Shown here: positions 31,186 to 43,079 of the stretch, piece by piece
How the letters are laid out: each line of letters opens with the position of its first letter
Numbering within the stretch: the stretch's first letter is position 1
Assembly: GCF_958298935.1 (NCBI RefSeq)
Contig: NC_084938.1
Coordinates: forward strand, 23,231,501-23,295,500
DNA from: Phragmites australis
Lineage: Eukaryota > Streptophyta > Magnoliopsida > Poales > Poaceae
Length of the DNA: 64,000 nucleotides
Reading direction: 5' to 3'
Notes under the pieces: model-generated
Databases searched by the model: none
The model's input: only the letters and a program-made list of their open reading frames with translations
What the model was told of the DNA's origin: nothing
Translations under genes and position numbers: made by a program

Positions 31186-32220
31186 CTAGCTGCCGTTAAT
31201 GAACGCGGCAAGCGTGGCCATATGCATGGCCGCCTTGGGCGACGCGAGGTTGTTGAGGAAGTAGCAGTGGCCCTCGCCGGGTGTCTCGTACAGCTGCGCC
31301 TGGCCGGCCCACCCGCTCGCCCGCAGGGCGTCCACGTACGCGCGCTGCCACGGGCCGAGCCGGTCCTGGTCCGACACCGTCATCAGCACGCGCGCGGACG
31401 CGAGCCGCCGCCACGCCGACGCCGGCAGCGCCATCGGGTTCACGTACGGGTGGTCCATCCCGTACCGCCCCGCGCAGATGAAACCCCACGCCCGCTGCGT
31501 CGCCGGGTCGACGTACCGGCCCAGGAAGTACGGGTCGAGAAGCGCCACGCCCTTGATCCTCGCGCTGCCGTGCGGTTGCTGGCCCGCGCGCATGGCCAGG
31601 TTGTGCGCGATGTTGCCGCCGGCGCTGTCGCCGGCGAGGAACAGGCGGGACGTGTCACCGAGCTTGGAGAGCCAGGGGTCCCCGCCGTGCCGCGCGTTCT
31701 CGAGCACCCACTTGAGCGCCGTCCACGAATCGTCGTACGCGGCGGGGAGAGGGTGCTCCGGCGCGAGGTGGTAGTTCACCGACACGGCAATGACGCCGGC
31801 CTTGGCCGTGAGCACGTTGAGGTAGTTGTGGTACACGGGATCAAACGCCGACTCGACGACGAACGCGCCGCCATGAAAGTATATGAGCACAGGGAGCCTG
31901 CCGCCGCCGGCCCCACGATGGTGGCTCGGCCGGTAGAGCCGCACAGCGATGCCGGTGCCCTGGTCGACGACGACGTCCTTGGAGGAAACCCCGGTGCGCG
32001 CGTCCAGGGAAGGCGGGACGACTGTGGTGCCCATGAGCCGCTGCACGCGGCCGCTCTTGTACTGGACGAGGAACGGCGTGAAGTCGAACTTGACCTCCAT
32101 GTTGGGGTCCGTGGCCCGGCTCCGAAATGCCGAGGCTTCCACCGCTTCCCTCGCCTCCCCTGCCCCGAAAAATGAGCAGAGCGCGACGAGAAGTGCGGTG
32201 AACAGGACAGGGAAAGCCAT
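31186..32220 (-). CDS. Carboxylesterase (CXE family alpha/beta hydrolase), HGGA type, copy b, secreted or membrane-targeted
   Basis: A single-exon gene of 344 residues. I chose the ATG at 32218-32220. The frame is open 11 codons further, but that extension has only a TTG, and a minus-strand TATA box lies 55 bp upstream of the ATG. The first residues, MAFPVLFTALLVALCSFFGA, look like a signal peptide. Core motifs are FLVQYKSGRVQRLMG (about 50-64), HGGAF at 116-120, SVNYHLAPEHPLP (148-160), GDSAGGN with nucleophile Ser199, Asp286 (SDQDRL) and His318 (GEGHCYF), so the catalytic triad is complete. It shares long identical stretches with the gene at 15678-16823 (ESAF, YDDxWxALxWVLENAR, VALLDPYF, LRASGW, LYETPGE) and is clearly its tandem paralogue. 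Activity on small esters is inferred from the family; the natural substrate is unknown. Confidence 0.94.
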   Translation of the reverse strand: MAFPVLFTALLVALCSFFGAGEAREAVEASAFRSRATDPNMEVKFDFTPFLVQYKSGRVQRLMGTTVVPPSLDARTGVSSKDVVVDQGTGIAVRLYRPSHHRGAGGGRLPVLIYFHGGAFVVESAFDPVYHNYLNVLTAKAGVIAVSVNYHLAPEHPLPAAYDDSWTALKWVLENARHGGDPWLSKLGDTSRLFLAGDSAGGNIAHNLAMRAGQQPHGSARIKGVALLDPYFLGRYVDPATQRAWGFICAGRYGMDHPYVNPMALPASAWRRLASARVLMTVSDQDRLGPWQRAYVDALRASGWAGQAQLYETPGEGHCYFLNNLASPKAAMHMATLAAFINGS

Positions 32221-32274
32221 GAGGCGCGGTGGCAGCGCGAGTGACCCGCACAAATGGCGCCCGCAGAGCGCGCG

Positions 32275-32282
32275 CTTATATG
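32275..32282 (-). promoter_or_regulatory. TATA box of CXE copy b
   Basis: The minus strand reads GTGCATATAAGCGCGCG. Its TATA core lies 55 bp upstream of the ATG at 32220, a normal spacing for a short 5' UTR. This also argues against translation starting at the TTG at 32253. Confidence 0.65.
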
Positions 32283-32283
32283 C

Positions 32284-33734
32284 ACCGATGCGGCCGGCAC
32301 GATGGGGCCGCGAGTGCGCGCACTAAAATCGTTTTCGGCACGTCACGGATGGGTGGCGCCGATCGCTTCTTTTAACCGCTTCCACGGGACGCGACCGACG
32401 GCGTGCGCGCCGTGGCCCGGCGTGTCATGTGCCCGAGACGGCTCGGTCAATTCGCAGGGGAGCGCATGCGCCCGTTGCCGTTTCAGTAGTGGGGTGGCGG
32501 CACTGGCCACTAGTGATCCGTAACCATCGGACGGTTATTGCTCAAGTGCGCGGAGCTATCGATCCGGCTTGCCGCGAAGCCAAGCAGCAAGCAACCGGCG
32601 CGTCGTCAAGCCCTAGCTCTGTTCAACGGCCATGGCGTCATACGACATCACGGGAGGAGAGATGGAGCTGTGCCGTTCGGCCATTGCTGGTAGGTAGATT
32701 CGGACCCTTGCGCTGTGCTCGTGTGGTGTCGCCGTGTTTGGCTCCGTGCTAGTGCCGCCCCGTTCTAGAATCCTGATCCAGCAAGACATTCAAGTGCCAC
32801 TGGTGTGATGACTGTGATTCGGGGCGGAAGGGCGGGCGGGCCACTTCCTATCTGTAGTTTGTTTCTGCTCGTCGTGCGAGCGTTTGTTGCCTTGCAGCAG
32901 GCCATGCCGGCCGTTTCTCAGAGCCTAGCACCTTGCTGCGGCATCAATGGATGCCTGGCGTTTTACTCGTCCTAGAACCTGCACACGGTCCCTCACCTTA
33001 TGCCACTATTATTTACTCGCCGAAAGCTATGGGGGCGGCGCTACTCATTGCTTGTACCAGTGTAACCAACACGCATCACTACAGTGAAAACGTCGTGTTT
33101 GTCGTGATGTAGACATGTAGGAGTGCCTGCGCTCACTCTCCTTTTAGGTTCAGGCTTTGACTGCGACGAGGGATGGGCGCAACCTTAACGGCAGCCCTGG
33201 CCCTGCCATGGCGTCTGTATTCATATCTCTGGATGCGATGAAACAGATTTCTGTTTTCGAGTTGGAAGGGATGGGATAGGGGTGGATCGATCTGCGTGTT
33301 GAAGGGATGGGATGTCAACAGACTTGCCCGGCTATCGTACGTCCTCACGAAACTGAACACGAGAGTGCCACGGCACTGCAGTGCATTGCACTGTAGCATC
33401 AACCTTTTTTGAAGAAAGATAGTCTTTAGCATTTCCCTCCACTGAATGGAACTAGAGTGCAAACAGTGACACATGTAAGAACCGCATCATCATATTGCCC
33501 TGTTGAATTTCACATCCAGTAGTCACAAATAGACCTAAACAATACGTGTGCAAACTTCTAAAGTACGGACTGTAAAAATGCAGCACAAACAATCAATAAG
33601 ATATCATAGTTTGCACAGCTTAGACCAGATTATGTTGTAGGCCTCTAAATAGTGTTCCTTGAGTCATAATGACCTTCACACCATTTCTCACATGTTTGCA
33701 TATTTGTATGGCAAAATTTTGAGCAACGATGACC
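32284..33734. other. Upstream region of CXE copy b; no gene seen
   Basis: GC-rich to about 33060, then AT-rich. It would contain the promoter of the minus-strand carboxylesterase. No other coding similarity is visible. Confidence 0.45.
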
Positions 33735-33960
33735 TGCGACGGGGCTCTATCTTTTTTTTTCTATGTTGAGTGGTGTGCGGGCCGTTTTTAGCTTAGTTGT
33801 TTTTGTCATCATGTTGTTTATGGATTTTAGCCAGTTTTTCCTCTAATTAATCGTGCAGTTGTAAGATTTTTGAACTCAGTTTCTTTCATAAACTAGGTCA
33901 ATTATCTTCTTCTATAATAAAATCGGTAGTGCTCGTATCGTCCGTTCGAAAAAATATGGC
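33735..33960 (+). mobile_element. LINE 3' tail fragment
   Basis: It matches the end of the element at 29181-30452 in layout: 'gatttttgaactcagtttct', then 'cataaactagg', 'cttcttctataata' and 'cgttcgaaaaaata'. Only the 3' end is present, as expected for a strongly 5'-truncated insertion. Confidence 0.55.
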
Positions 33961-33988
33961 AAAATTTCTATAGAGATATCTAGGTTAA

Positions 33989-34198
33989 GGACATGCTTGG
34001 TTAGTAACTAATCGTGTCACATATTATTGCCTAAGGTTAGTCTTGTCACACTTTTGTGGCAAGAAAATTGTCAATCTAACCTTAGGCAGAAAGTTAGGCA
34101 AGTTGTAATTGTGGCAGGAACGAAACATTAGGTACTACTAAAACCATGGTCACCTAAGGTTAGGCGTGGCAATTTTAAGTTGCAAACCAAACATGTCC
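33989..34198. mobile_element. MITE, about 210 bp
   Basis: The ends are inverted: GGACATGCTTGGTT on the left and AACCAAACATGTCC on the right. Inner inverted pieces built on CCTAAGGTTAG recur (34032, 34078, 34152). Target duplication is unclear, so hAT versus PIF/Harbinger origin stays open. Confidence 0.65.
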
Positions 34199-34699
34199 GT
34201 AATCCTACTATTATACTGTAATATGTTTAGTGCCTACATAAGTGACACATCTTACACTGCATACATGATCTTATATGTATATTGAAGATGACTACAAAAG
34301 TGATACAAGAGTAATTTGTGGAATATGCATATCTTCTTTGCTATTCTCAATTCTGACAAACTAACTTACGCCACCGTCATCCTTTTTCCTCTTTCAAGAG
34401 GCTATATAAGCCCACTGCTAATCCACTCTACCCCTTCCACCCCCCCCACCCAACATTGCCCACTTCCCTCCTCCAAGTAGCCTTCAAATTCTCTGCCTTC
34501 GTTTAAGCTTTCAGGGTGCATGTGGACGTAAGTACTAGTCCACTAGGTACCACCACCATTGTACGACATTCTCGGTGAGGAAAACTACACCGTCAATCGG
34601 AGCATGGATGTCAAGGAGATCCAATGGTATGGAAGGGCGGCTAACGAATTGCAATTTTTATGTGATTAAAGAATAGCACGCCTAATCTTTAATTTATGT
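34199..34699. other. Intergenic; no gene seen
   Basis: It contains a C-rich run near 34435-34450 preceded by a TATA-like 'gctatataagcccactg' at 34401-34417. This could be a relic promoter, but no plausible reading frame follows. Confidence 0.4.
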
Positions 34700-35735
34700 C
34701 TAGAATCATCCTTCAACTTTTGACCTAGTCCGATTTCCTCCTTCAACTGCAAAACCAGATATTGAACACCCTTAACGATAAAAAAATCATAGAAATTACC
34801 ACCTAACTACATTTGAAGGCGATTTTGGCTAATGTGGCACAAACATGGCATCGGTTTTTACCACATATACTATTTTTTTTAGGAGGTGGCAACCCAGTCA
34901 ACAAATTACAAAAAAGAACGCGTCCATCCTTTGTGCTCTTCTTCCTCCACTTGTTTCCCCCATTCTCATCGTCCCATCCAGGCTGTCCCTACAGGTGTGC
35001 TGACCTCCATGGTACCGCTGGCCATTGGGTGTTGAAAATCTTATCTGTGTCCGCCGACAGAGCAGACAACCGCTGGCACTAGTCTTATAACCTAGATCTT
35101 GGCTCTCACTTCTACCTGCATCCACATCCAAAACTGTGAGTATTTAAGTGCAGATCTAGTCTAGCCTGATGCACCTACAATCCCCATCGCCTTTCACTAC
35201 GAGTGCGCACCTCGTGATTTCAGTGGAGGATGTCGGAGCTACCATCGGTGACAAGCACAAGATTTTTGCAACCGCCTCTAAGAGGTCCCTAGGTTCGTGA
35301 TGCTACCCCTCCTCTTGCATCCTGCATGGGACGAGTCCGCCATGTGCCCCTTTGGCCTTGTGCCTGCATGCCGGTGGTGGCGTCCCTTGGAACCGCTGAG
35401 TTGCCCCACGCCAGCCATGGTGAGATCTAGGTGTAAGGGGAGAGAGAAAAGAGGAGGAAAGGAAGAAGAAGAGGTGAGGTGGATTTTGACTGGTGGGCCC
35501 TTTAGAGGACAACACATGGGTCCTAAAACTTTTTGCTTTTCTTTGCTTAGTGGTTGCCATATTATGTCCATATCAACTGTCCGCAACAAAATCAGTGACA
35601 CATCATAAAAAACTATTGTGGTTTGGCCTGAGGGGATAACATGTCCAATTTTTGATAGTTGAGAGTATTCCATATCAGATTTTACTGTTGAAGGAGGAAA
35701 ATCGGACTAGGACAAGAGTTCAAGAAGGTCAAATG
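34700..35735. mobile_element. DNA-transposon-like element with about 100-bp inverted ends
   Basis: Left sequence from about 34701 ('cttcaacttttgacctagtc', then 'cgatttcctccttcaac') is repeated in inverse orientation at the right end (reverse complement of about 35625-35731). The similarity runs about 100 bp inward with mismatches. The interior of about 800 bp contains coding-like but unrecognised GC-rich text (35300-35500). I could not define a target duplication. A non-autonomous MULE that captured host sequence is possible. Confidence 0.6.
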
Positions 35736-36162
35736 CATTTTTTCCTTTTATTGGAAACGAGCAAAGAAGATCCGGGCTGCTACTAGCCCGAAACTCCTGT
35801 AAATAAACTAGGGCCGAAAACGTATTTTGGGTCCCAAAAGAAGGAAACGAACGCAGAAAGTCCCAGCCCTCAGGATGTCCGGCCCAAAGCTCCTATAAAA
35901 AACTAGGCCCAAACAAAGTAATTTGGGCCCAAAAAGAACAATCCATTCCACTACACGCAAGTCATTTCCAAAAAGAATCCCAAGGATACAGGGTCTGACC
36001 CCGCACTGTATTTTACTCCTCGGAATGCTCCTCAACGCCTCGTTCCCATCATGACAGTGACACATGTGAAGCTGCTGTTCGTCGGACGGAGCGTCGCTTG
36101 CCGCAGTGCAGTGCTGCTACAAATCTGACGAACCACCTCGTTATCGCCTCCATCTCGTGTAA
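35736..36162. other. Upstream region of the CXE pseudogene
   Basis: It contains two related phrases, 'actagggccgaaaacgtatt' (35808) and 'actaggcccaaacaaagtaa' (35902), each followed by 'gggcccaaaa'-like text: a short internal duplication. No gene. Confidence 0.5.
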
Positions 36163-37056
36163 ATGATCCACATGGACCCCGACGCCGAGGTCACGTTCGA
36201 GTTCGTGCAGGTGATCCGGCAGTATAGGAGCGGCCGCGTCGAGCGCCTGCTCCCGTCTCGCCCTCCGTCGACGCCGCCACCGGCGTCGCCTCCAAGGACG
36301 TCGACTTGGCCACGGGACTGTGGGCGCGCCTCTACCTCCCTGACCTCTCCGCGCGCCCTGGCGGCAGCGTGGACAGGCGGCTTCCCATCGTCCTGTACTT
36401 GCACGGTGCGGGGCTGGTCGTTGGCTCGGCCGCGGACGCCAGCGAGCACGCTCCTCAACCGCCTGCTACGACGACGCGTGGGCCGCGCTCCGGTGGGTCG
36501 CGGCGGGGGCGAGCGCGGACCCGTGGGTACGTGACCACGGCGACCGTGAGCGCGTGTTCGTGGCCGGCTACAGCTCGGGCGGCAACATCGCCTACAACGT
36601 CACGCTCCGTGCCGGCTCGGAGGACCACCCGGGCGGCGCGGGCGCCCGGGTGAAGGGGATGGCGCTGCTGCACCCGGGCTTCCTGTCGGGGAACAAGAAA
36701 GAGGGCGAGGTGAAGCTCGCGTGGCTGCAAGCCAAGCTGGAGGAGATGTGGGCGTTCGCGTGCGGCGGGCGGACCCCGCTCCCGACGACCCGCGCGTGAA
36801 CCCGCTAGCCGATGGCGCGCCGAGCCTGAGGAGGCTCGTGTGCGAGTGGGTCCTGGTCTGCGTCGCGGACGGCGAGCTGGAGGTCCGGGTTAAGGCGTAC
36901 TACGACGGGCTGCTGGGGAGCGGGTGGGCGGAGGGGGACGCCCAGCTGCTGCACTCCGCCGGGGAGGACCACGAGTTCTTCATCCGGGAGCCTGATGGCG
37001 CCAAGGCGCTGCTTCTCATGGACCGGCTGGTCGCGCTCGTCCGCGGGAACCAGTAG
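36163..37056 (+). pseudogene. Carboxylesterase (CXE) pseudogene with several frame breaks
   Basis: CXE homology runs through four reading-frame segments. It starts at ATG 36163 (MDPDAEVTFEFVQVIRQYRS), shifts frame at about 36255-36268 into VDAATGVASKDVDLATG and LYLHGAGLVVGSAAD, and jumps at about 36450-36464 to CYDDAWAALRWVAAGASADP and VAGYSSGGNIAY. It shifts again at about 36765-36785 to DDPRVNPLADGAPSLRR, ending GEDHEFF and a TAG at 37054-37056. The second break also removes the segment that should carry the RLAPEHP motif. The oxyanion motif is HGAG and the elbow GYSSG instead of GDSAG. The C-terminal His region is intact. A working protein cannot be read from it. The wording (RQYRSGRVERLL, TGVASKDV) places it nearer the plus-strand gene at 45040 than the HGGA-type pair. 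Confidence 0.9.
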
Positions 37057-37974
37057 AACCTCGCGCGCGCCACGTGTACTTGTGCTGAATGGCAATGCTG
37101 GTGCAGCTTAGCAGGGACAACTTCACTGTGTCTTTGAATTCTCGATCACCAGAAATAAAATGGAAGGAGAAAACTCTGTTTTTTGCTGGAAATTCAAATC
37201 GGAAACCCGAATTTATCAGCTGGTCAAACGCCCTGCCGTAGTGCCGAGCACGTACTAGGTTATGCGCTGGAGTTCAATCATACTGTTCCTTGTTTGGCTT
37301 AGCTTTGGTTCTATGCCGAATCCTGTACTTTTTTTGAGAGAGAGGATCATGTATTCCATTAACCAAATGACACTGTATTTAGATCAATGAAGATTTGGCC
37401 TGAAGAAAAGTTTGAGGAGAAAATAAGGCGCATGCTATCCCTCAGGCAGCGCCAGAAAACAGGTAATTTTTTAGGCGATGCTCCTCAGCCATCAGATTTT
37501 AATGGGACGGAAGTGATTTTTTCTTCCCGTCTCGTCTGCATAATGTTCTTCTTCTTTCCCATCGACAATGTCTTTCGCTCCCCTATCTCGCTCGCCTCTC
37601 TCGCCTCCGGTAGCACTCCCGTCAATAGATCCATCGGCTTTGCTCATCGCTACACTAACCCGTCTTCGCTCACCACCACCTTAACACCACCCAATGATCG
37701 TCCTCCGTTCCCATGACCAGCAGCGTCCTTGCCACCTCGTGCCCACCTCCTCTGCTGGGCTGGCCTCGCTCCCCCTCCTAAGTCCCACGACGAAGAAAGC
37801 CCCCTCCCCTACCCATAAAAAAAAAATTAACCCTTCCATTAACTCCCATCGAAAAGCTATCAACACAGCTCTTAAATTTAAATTTCATACCATGAAATTT
37901 AGGAGGTGCGACAGAATAAAATCTGCACATGAGTTGTTAGTAGAAGCGAAGCCCTTACAAACTTGCACCTGACG
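37057..37974. other. Region between CXE pseudogene and LTR retrotransposon; part of the former CXE copy d promoter
   Basis: No gene is seen. The last few hundred bases (to 37974) were contiguous with 44880 before the retrotransposon inserted, so they are probably the displaced upstream sequence of the carboxylesterase at 45040. Confidence 0.5.
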
Positions 37975-39295
37975 TGTTGACGCGAAAACATGCCACGCCA
38001 AACACTGAGCACCTCGTGTGCAATCCGCAACAACACACGGAGGGCGTACAACAGCGGGAATAATTATTGCGCTTTCGCAGCAATGAGCGACTGATTTATG
38101 AGCAAACCAGTAGATCGACAACCAACACTTGTGAAGTCTAGTCTGGCACTGTGGCGATAGATCTACGTCAGTAAATCATACCCGAGAAGGACCCCGTTAG
38201 GGCACGGTCGGCCGTCGTCTTGCCCTAGATCATGGAGATCAAGAGCAGCAACAATGGAGGTTGGAAAAGTAGGGTAAATAAGAGGAAAAGTAAAAGAACA
38301 TGATAATAGATTGATTTGTGTCGATTGTGGTTATTCAATCTATCTTCACCCCCTCAACTATTTATAGGGATGGCTTGAACTTAGCCTGGATTGACCAGGA
38401 CTCCTCTCCTCCCGAAACCAAGTCGATCTCTTGCTATCCTGTTCGGTCAATCTTTCCAAAACCGAAGAGAACTTCTTGTTTAGCTATAGAAATCACATCT
38501 CTATCTCTAACTTCCAATCGAACACATGTATTCTATTTTCCATTACCTATCATGTCCCTGGTCTGACGATTGTAAGTCTTCAATTACCAGCAGTTGGGAA
38601 AAACAAGATTGATCCAGCACGGTAGCCTGACCATTTACTCGGAAGCCTGACCACAATATCCACAACCCTCGACCATGGCACCCGACAAGACGTGCTCACG
38701 GCTGTCAACCAGGCATGACCACAACAACCCAACTAGATGGGTATCCGACCAGGCGCCCGACCACGGAATCTGCAGCGCCCGACTATGATAGCCGACCATG
38801 GTTCTTGATCACAGCTCGACCATAGCCTACCGAGACAGCTGCACCTGATGGATCACGCATGGTGGTGTACCTAATGAGCTTGATGAGGCAGTCCATGGAG
38901 TCCGACAGTGCGCCGATGAAGTTTTAGTTGACATCAAGCTCCCTGTGTTTTGGTACATATTGCCTGCATGCATGTCAGTCCAGCAATAGCTAATGATTTG
39001 AATATCCATTATCTACTAATGAGTAGAAATCGATACTGCTTAGCATGTAGACCTTCCGCCCAATTTCTATCTCTTTTCTTCCTACCTTTTCTCCTAATCA
39101 ACATACCAATCGGCTTCAGTAACTAATTGTTAAGCTTAATTAACCATCAACTGATTAAACTAGAACATTTATATTCGGCTACCCATTCATTTGGCAATCA
39201 AATTAAACTAACGAACCATAATAATTTGGCCACTAAAATACTTGATAATCCAATTAGACTTTAGACCATTGACATGTCAAATTTGGTCGTCAACA
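37975..39295 (-). repeat. 3' LTR of the retrotransposon (left copy)
   Basis: 1321 bp, TGTTGACG...GTCAACA. Its minus-strand TATA motif (in CTATAAATAG, near 38358-38367) corresponds to that of the right LTR. Confidence 0.93.
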
Positions 39296-39316
39296 CATGC
39301 CCCCCTATTTTTTTTG
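39296..39316 (-). other. Polypurine tract of the retrotransposon
   Basis: On the minus strand the sequence just before the left LTR is AAAAAAAATAGGGGGGCATG, a good plus-strand-primer purine tract, interrupted near the LTR by CATG. Confidence 0.75.
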
Positions 39317-39698
39317 GCAAAGCTTGCAGGCAAAAAAACAAACTTGCATCTTAACCATGATCATGAACAATGTATTAATCATTTCAGCTCCTTCGTATGA
39401 CGATGATAAACTACATCGGCCTTTATATATGTCTTTTTCACCCATCAACCATTCGAAATTTCGAAGATAATGTAAAAACTGCAATAACATCCATACCTTT
39501 GTTGGGCGGAGCACCATCCTTGATTAATGGAGAATCCTCATCCATTTGCATTTCATCTTTATCAATAATTGGTTCTTTCATCTTCTAAGGCCTCCATACC
39601 TTCTTGACAGGTAACATAGACTTAACTTTACTAAGAACATTATCTCTTACCTCCTCAGTCTTCGCTTTTCTCAATTCTTGCATGTGCAACCTTTGTAA

Positions 39699-40800
39699 TT
39701 ACCTCTTTTGTGAAGGTGAGAGACCATCCACATCTGAACCATGCATAGCTACTGCCTTCATCGCTGCACCATGTCCCCCATGGTTAACAACCGAATCCTT
39801 ATTAGCCGGTTGTTCTTGTACTTCTTCTTGCTCAATAACCGGCCTTTCCTCTTTTGATTTCAGATCTGATTCCTCACTTGAACTAGCCTTCTCCTTCATA
39901 CAATAAATCATTTTTACCACCTTTCTACCTCTCCCATTACTTGATCGATTCCTTGGCTTACATTGGTTCTCTCTAGGATGAGATTGTCCATCAAAACACC
40001 GGTGGCCTCGGTGCTGTCCACCCTGGATGGAATGGCTCAAAAGGTCTCAGATGTGGCATCCATGAACCATAACAGCCACATAGTGAACAAGGAGGAAATA
40101 CCATAGAAAAAGTCCCACATGGCATGAGCATTGGTGACCCAAAAGGAGGATACGGTGTTGCTGCATGGAAACCTTTCCACCGCCGATCCTGACCACCAAA
40201 CTCATGTTTTGGAGGTGCTCTCGGTCGCTTAAAATTATCAAACCGACCAGCAGCACTCAAGCTGCCTTTCTTCCTCTCATACTTAGCCATAAGTTGTTTG
40301 AATGTCACCTTCGGCTTTGCATTTGGTACAGCTCTAGCAGTTGATTCTTGAACATTAACCTTAGCTTTAATATTTTGAGTACCTTTAGGGATCCAAACCA
40401 TATTCTTATTTTGGCCCACAATATTTCTAGCTTTACTAGTTCTATCATTATTAATCTTGCTAGCTATTGCGACCTTCTTGCCTTTTGTTGTATTAGCCTG
40501 TTTTGACCGAATCAACACTTGCTTATCTCCACAATTAGGCATACCTACAGGGAGAGATTGTTCATTTGCTTTATGCTCCCTTATCTCTAGATGATTTGAA
40601 AACTTCAATCGACCTTCATTAATAGCCGATTGTACTTGCCCGCGAAACATGTTGGAGTCATTAGTAGTATGAGTAAACAAATTATGCCATTTGCAATATG
40701 TACTATGTCCTAATTCTTCACATGAAGGTATAACATGATGACCAAATAATTTAATATGTTTTTCTTGTAATAAATATCAAAAATCTGATCACACTTGGTA
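39699..40800 (-). pseudogene. Retrotransposon gag C-terminal region, degraded
   Basis: Minus-strand frames from about 40740 to 39699 give CKWHNLFTHTTNDSNMFRG and QVQSAINEGRLKF, wording conserved after the gag domain in plant Ty3/gypsy elements. They are followed by a Lys-rich spacer and a Pro/Gly-rich part. The frame continues as two overlapping pieces (40680-39991 and 40040-39699) separated by a shift. No protease motif follows. The product would have been a structural gag-like protein of a non-autonomous element. Confidence 0.6.
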
Positions 40801-41556
40801 AAATCGAATGTATACCTTTTCATCTTTAGTCGATTCTTTTGCGGAGATGGTTTCAAAGCTAAACAAACAAATAATTCAGATTTGATATCTACCCATTTGG
40901 CTACACATTTACTTGTACTTATCTTGTTCGATATCTTAAAGTTATTTTCTACCAAATCAATATCGGTATTTTCAGATTCTTTCAACCTCGATCTTGTATC
41001 TCTAAACACGAAATAATCACAAAACTTAAACCCTATTTGCGACCAAGTGTAGACCGAGTTTAGAACAAGTAAAGTAATCCATATAAATATATTGCCTAGC
41101 ACAGATGATGATGGAAATAATTCTAACTTGAATGTATTATCATTATCGGCCTTCCTATATTACGCAATAACTTGGCCGACGAAACCCCTGGTGATTCTAC
41201 TATCTTTACCCATGAATTTTGCAAGTTCTAGCATTTTGAAACCCCACGGGTTTGAGACTGCATTATCAAAATCAGAATACGATCTTTTGTTTATAGATAT
41301 TGCATTATCAAGCTCTATTTCAATTTCTCTTGCAACATACTATCAATTTGTTCATTAACATCTCTACCTAATCTTACAAAATTATTAAGCATATAATCAC
41401 CAAAAGATTTATCTATCAAACTATAAAATCAGATTAGGGATCGGATAACGTAGTTACAAATCGTACCTCTTTTAGCAGGGTCATCCATTATACCTCTTTT
41501 AGCAGGGTATCAATGGATGAGAACTCTTTTATCTTAATAACACATTGCTTTGTCTT

Positions 41557-42897
41557 CTAATAGCACGAAAATAGCTCCTTTCGATGTTCTTGCAATTCTG
41601 CTTTAATCACGCTGTTATCTTCTTCAGGTAATTCATTAAGCGTAAATCTGTTGCCGTTATTTACATCAGCTATGGGCATGACCGAAACACCTTTATTTCG
41701 GTATTGATCATCAATTGTTTTAGCACGAAATTCAGATACTAGCACCATAGCTTCCTTTATCTCAAGCATAGCTGACAATTCAACAGTAGTCAACATTTTT
41801 TCCTTAGCTAAGGTTAGTTCTAGCTTTTTATTAGAATTAAATCATTTCTTCAAAATTTTATCCACTTTCTCCCAAAAAGCTACAGACATTATATCTATTT
41901 CGGCTCCTTTTTTGGAACCAGATTGCCCCCAATACTTTTAGTCCCTATTTCTTGCTCGGCTATAAGGCGAGTAGGTTCGGAATTAGCTTGTTGCTTAGGG
42001 GTACAAGTATGTGCTTGTGACATATCACATGAATATAGCATTGTGGGCTGCACATATAGTGTATTTTGTTGGAAAAAACTAAAATAGGTTCCCGGCAATG
42101 AAGTACAGGAACACCGGAACTTTAGGTTGGAGTGGGAGGTAAACTATACGCTACTGTGTTGTATGGAGGTACATGTATATTTTCTGAATTTTCATTTATT
42201 CGGCTATAATATTTAGTAACACATGGAGCCGAGTTAGATGCATTAGGTGTTGCATATGATGCTGATAAAGTATAAGGTGTAACCTCCATTCTAGTAACAT
42301 ATGGTGTAGCATATGGGGTTCAAAATAATTGACCAAATAATCAGCATTGCGACCATACATCTTATCCATTGGCATAGCTTGTTGTGTAACCATAAGCGGT
42401 GAACTCATTACCGATGAATTAAGATATACCATTTTTTGTTGTATACGACTAGAATTATTAACATGTGATAACTCATAATAATCAGCCGAACCTATCATCT
42501 CAATTCGGTCATAATGATTGTTCGTTGGCATGTTAGTTTGTGATACACTAGGTGACGCAAATATTATCGATGAATTAAAAGACGCAGGCTCATATTGTAT
42601 GTTGCTAATAGCATTGAAATTTAAAGCATGCATATTATTTTGCATTGGCAATTGTATATTATCAAAACGTTGTAATTTTAAACTTCTAGCCGATGCATCA
42701 AATTCATCAAATATGGGCACAACAACATCAACATGCCTATTTATCGTATTTGCAAAATAATCTTGAGAGACATGTACTGTATTTGCAAATTGTACCTCGG
42801 GCTTGGCATAAATGGATGGCGTGATGATATTGTTGCGGCTGATCCTGAGTTCATATTGTACCATGGTTGGAGAAATCAATTTCCCCGCGGATAGCAT
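41557..42897 (-). pseudogene. Retrotransposon internal gag-like coding remnants
   Basis: Three separate minus-strand frames (42897-42196, 42098-41895, 41796-41557) encode Asn/Met/His-rich and then acidic text. The first starts 600 bp inside from the primer-binding site, where gag is expected. I do not recognise a domain in them and assign them only by position. Confidence 0.4.
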
Positions 42898-43079
42898 GGA
42901 GCAGCAGCGGATGATGAAACCTTATGTTGATTTTCTTTGCGTGACAGAGCTTAGTTGTCTTCTGATGAACAACCGTGAATATCCCCCACATGAAGATCAT
43001 AAACGTTTGGATCCACAAGTTAATTGCTGAAGAGAAAACTTTTCAAGGTGGTCTGGTGCTTGTGCACGGCAGTCCCTAG

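Noticed and set aside
31123..32175. Plus-strand open frame of 350 codons, antisense to the esterase at 31186-32220
   Set aside because: Very high third-position GC in the real gene leaves the opposite strand free of stops. The translation is Arg/Val/Gly-rich with no domain, while the minus strand has a full catalytic triad.
32221..32253. Upstream extension of esterase copy b to residue MCGSLALPP
   Set aside because: The extension begins with TTG. A TATA box 55 bp before the ATG at 32220 and a clean signal peptide from that ATG favour the shorter form.
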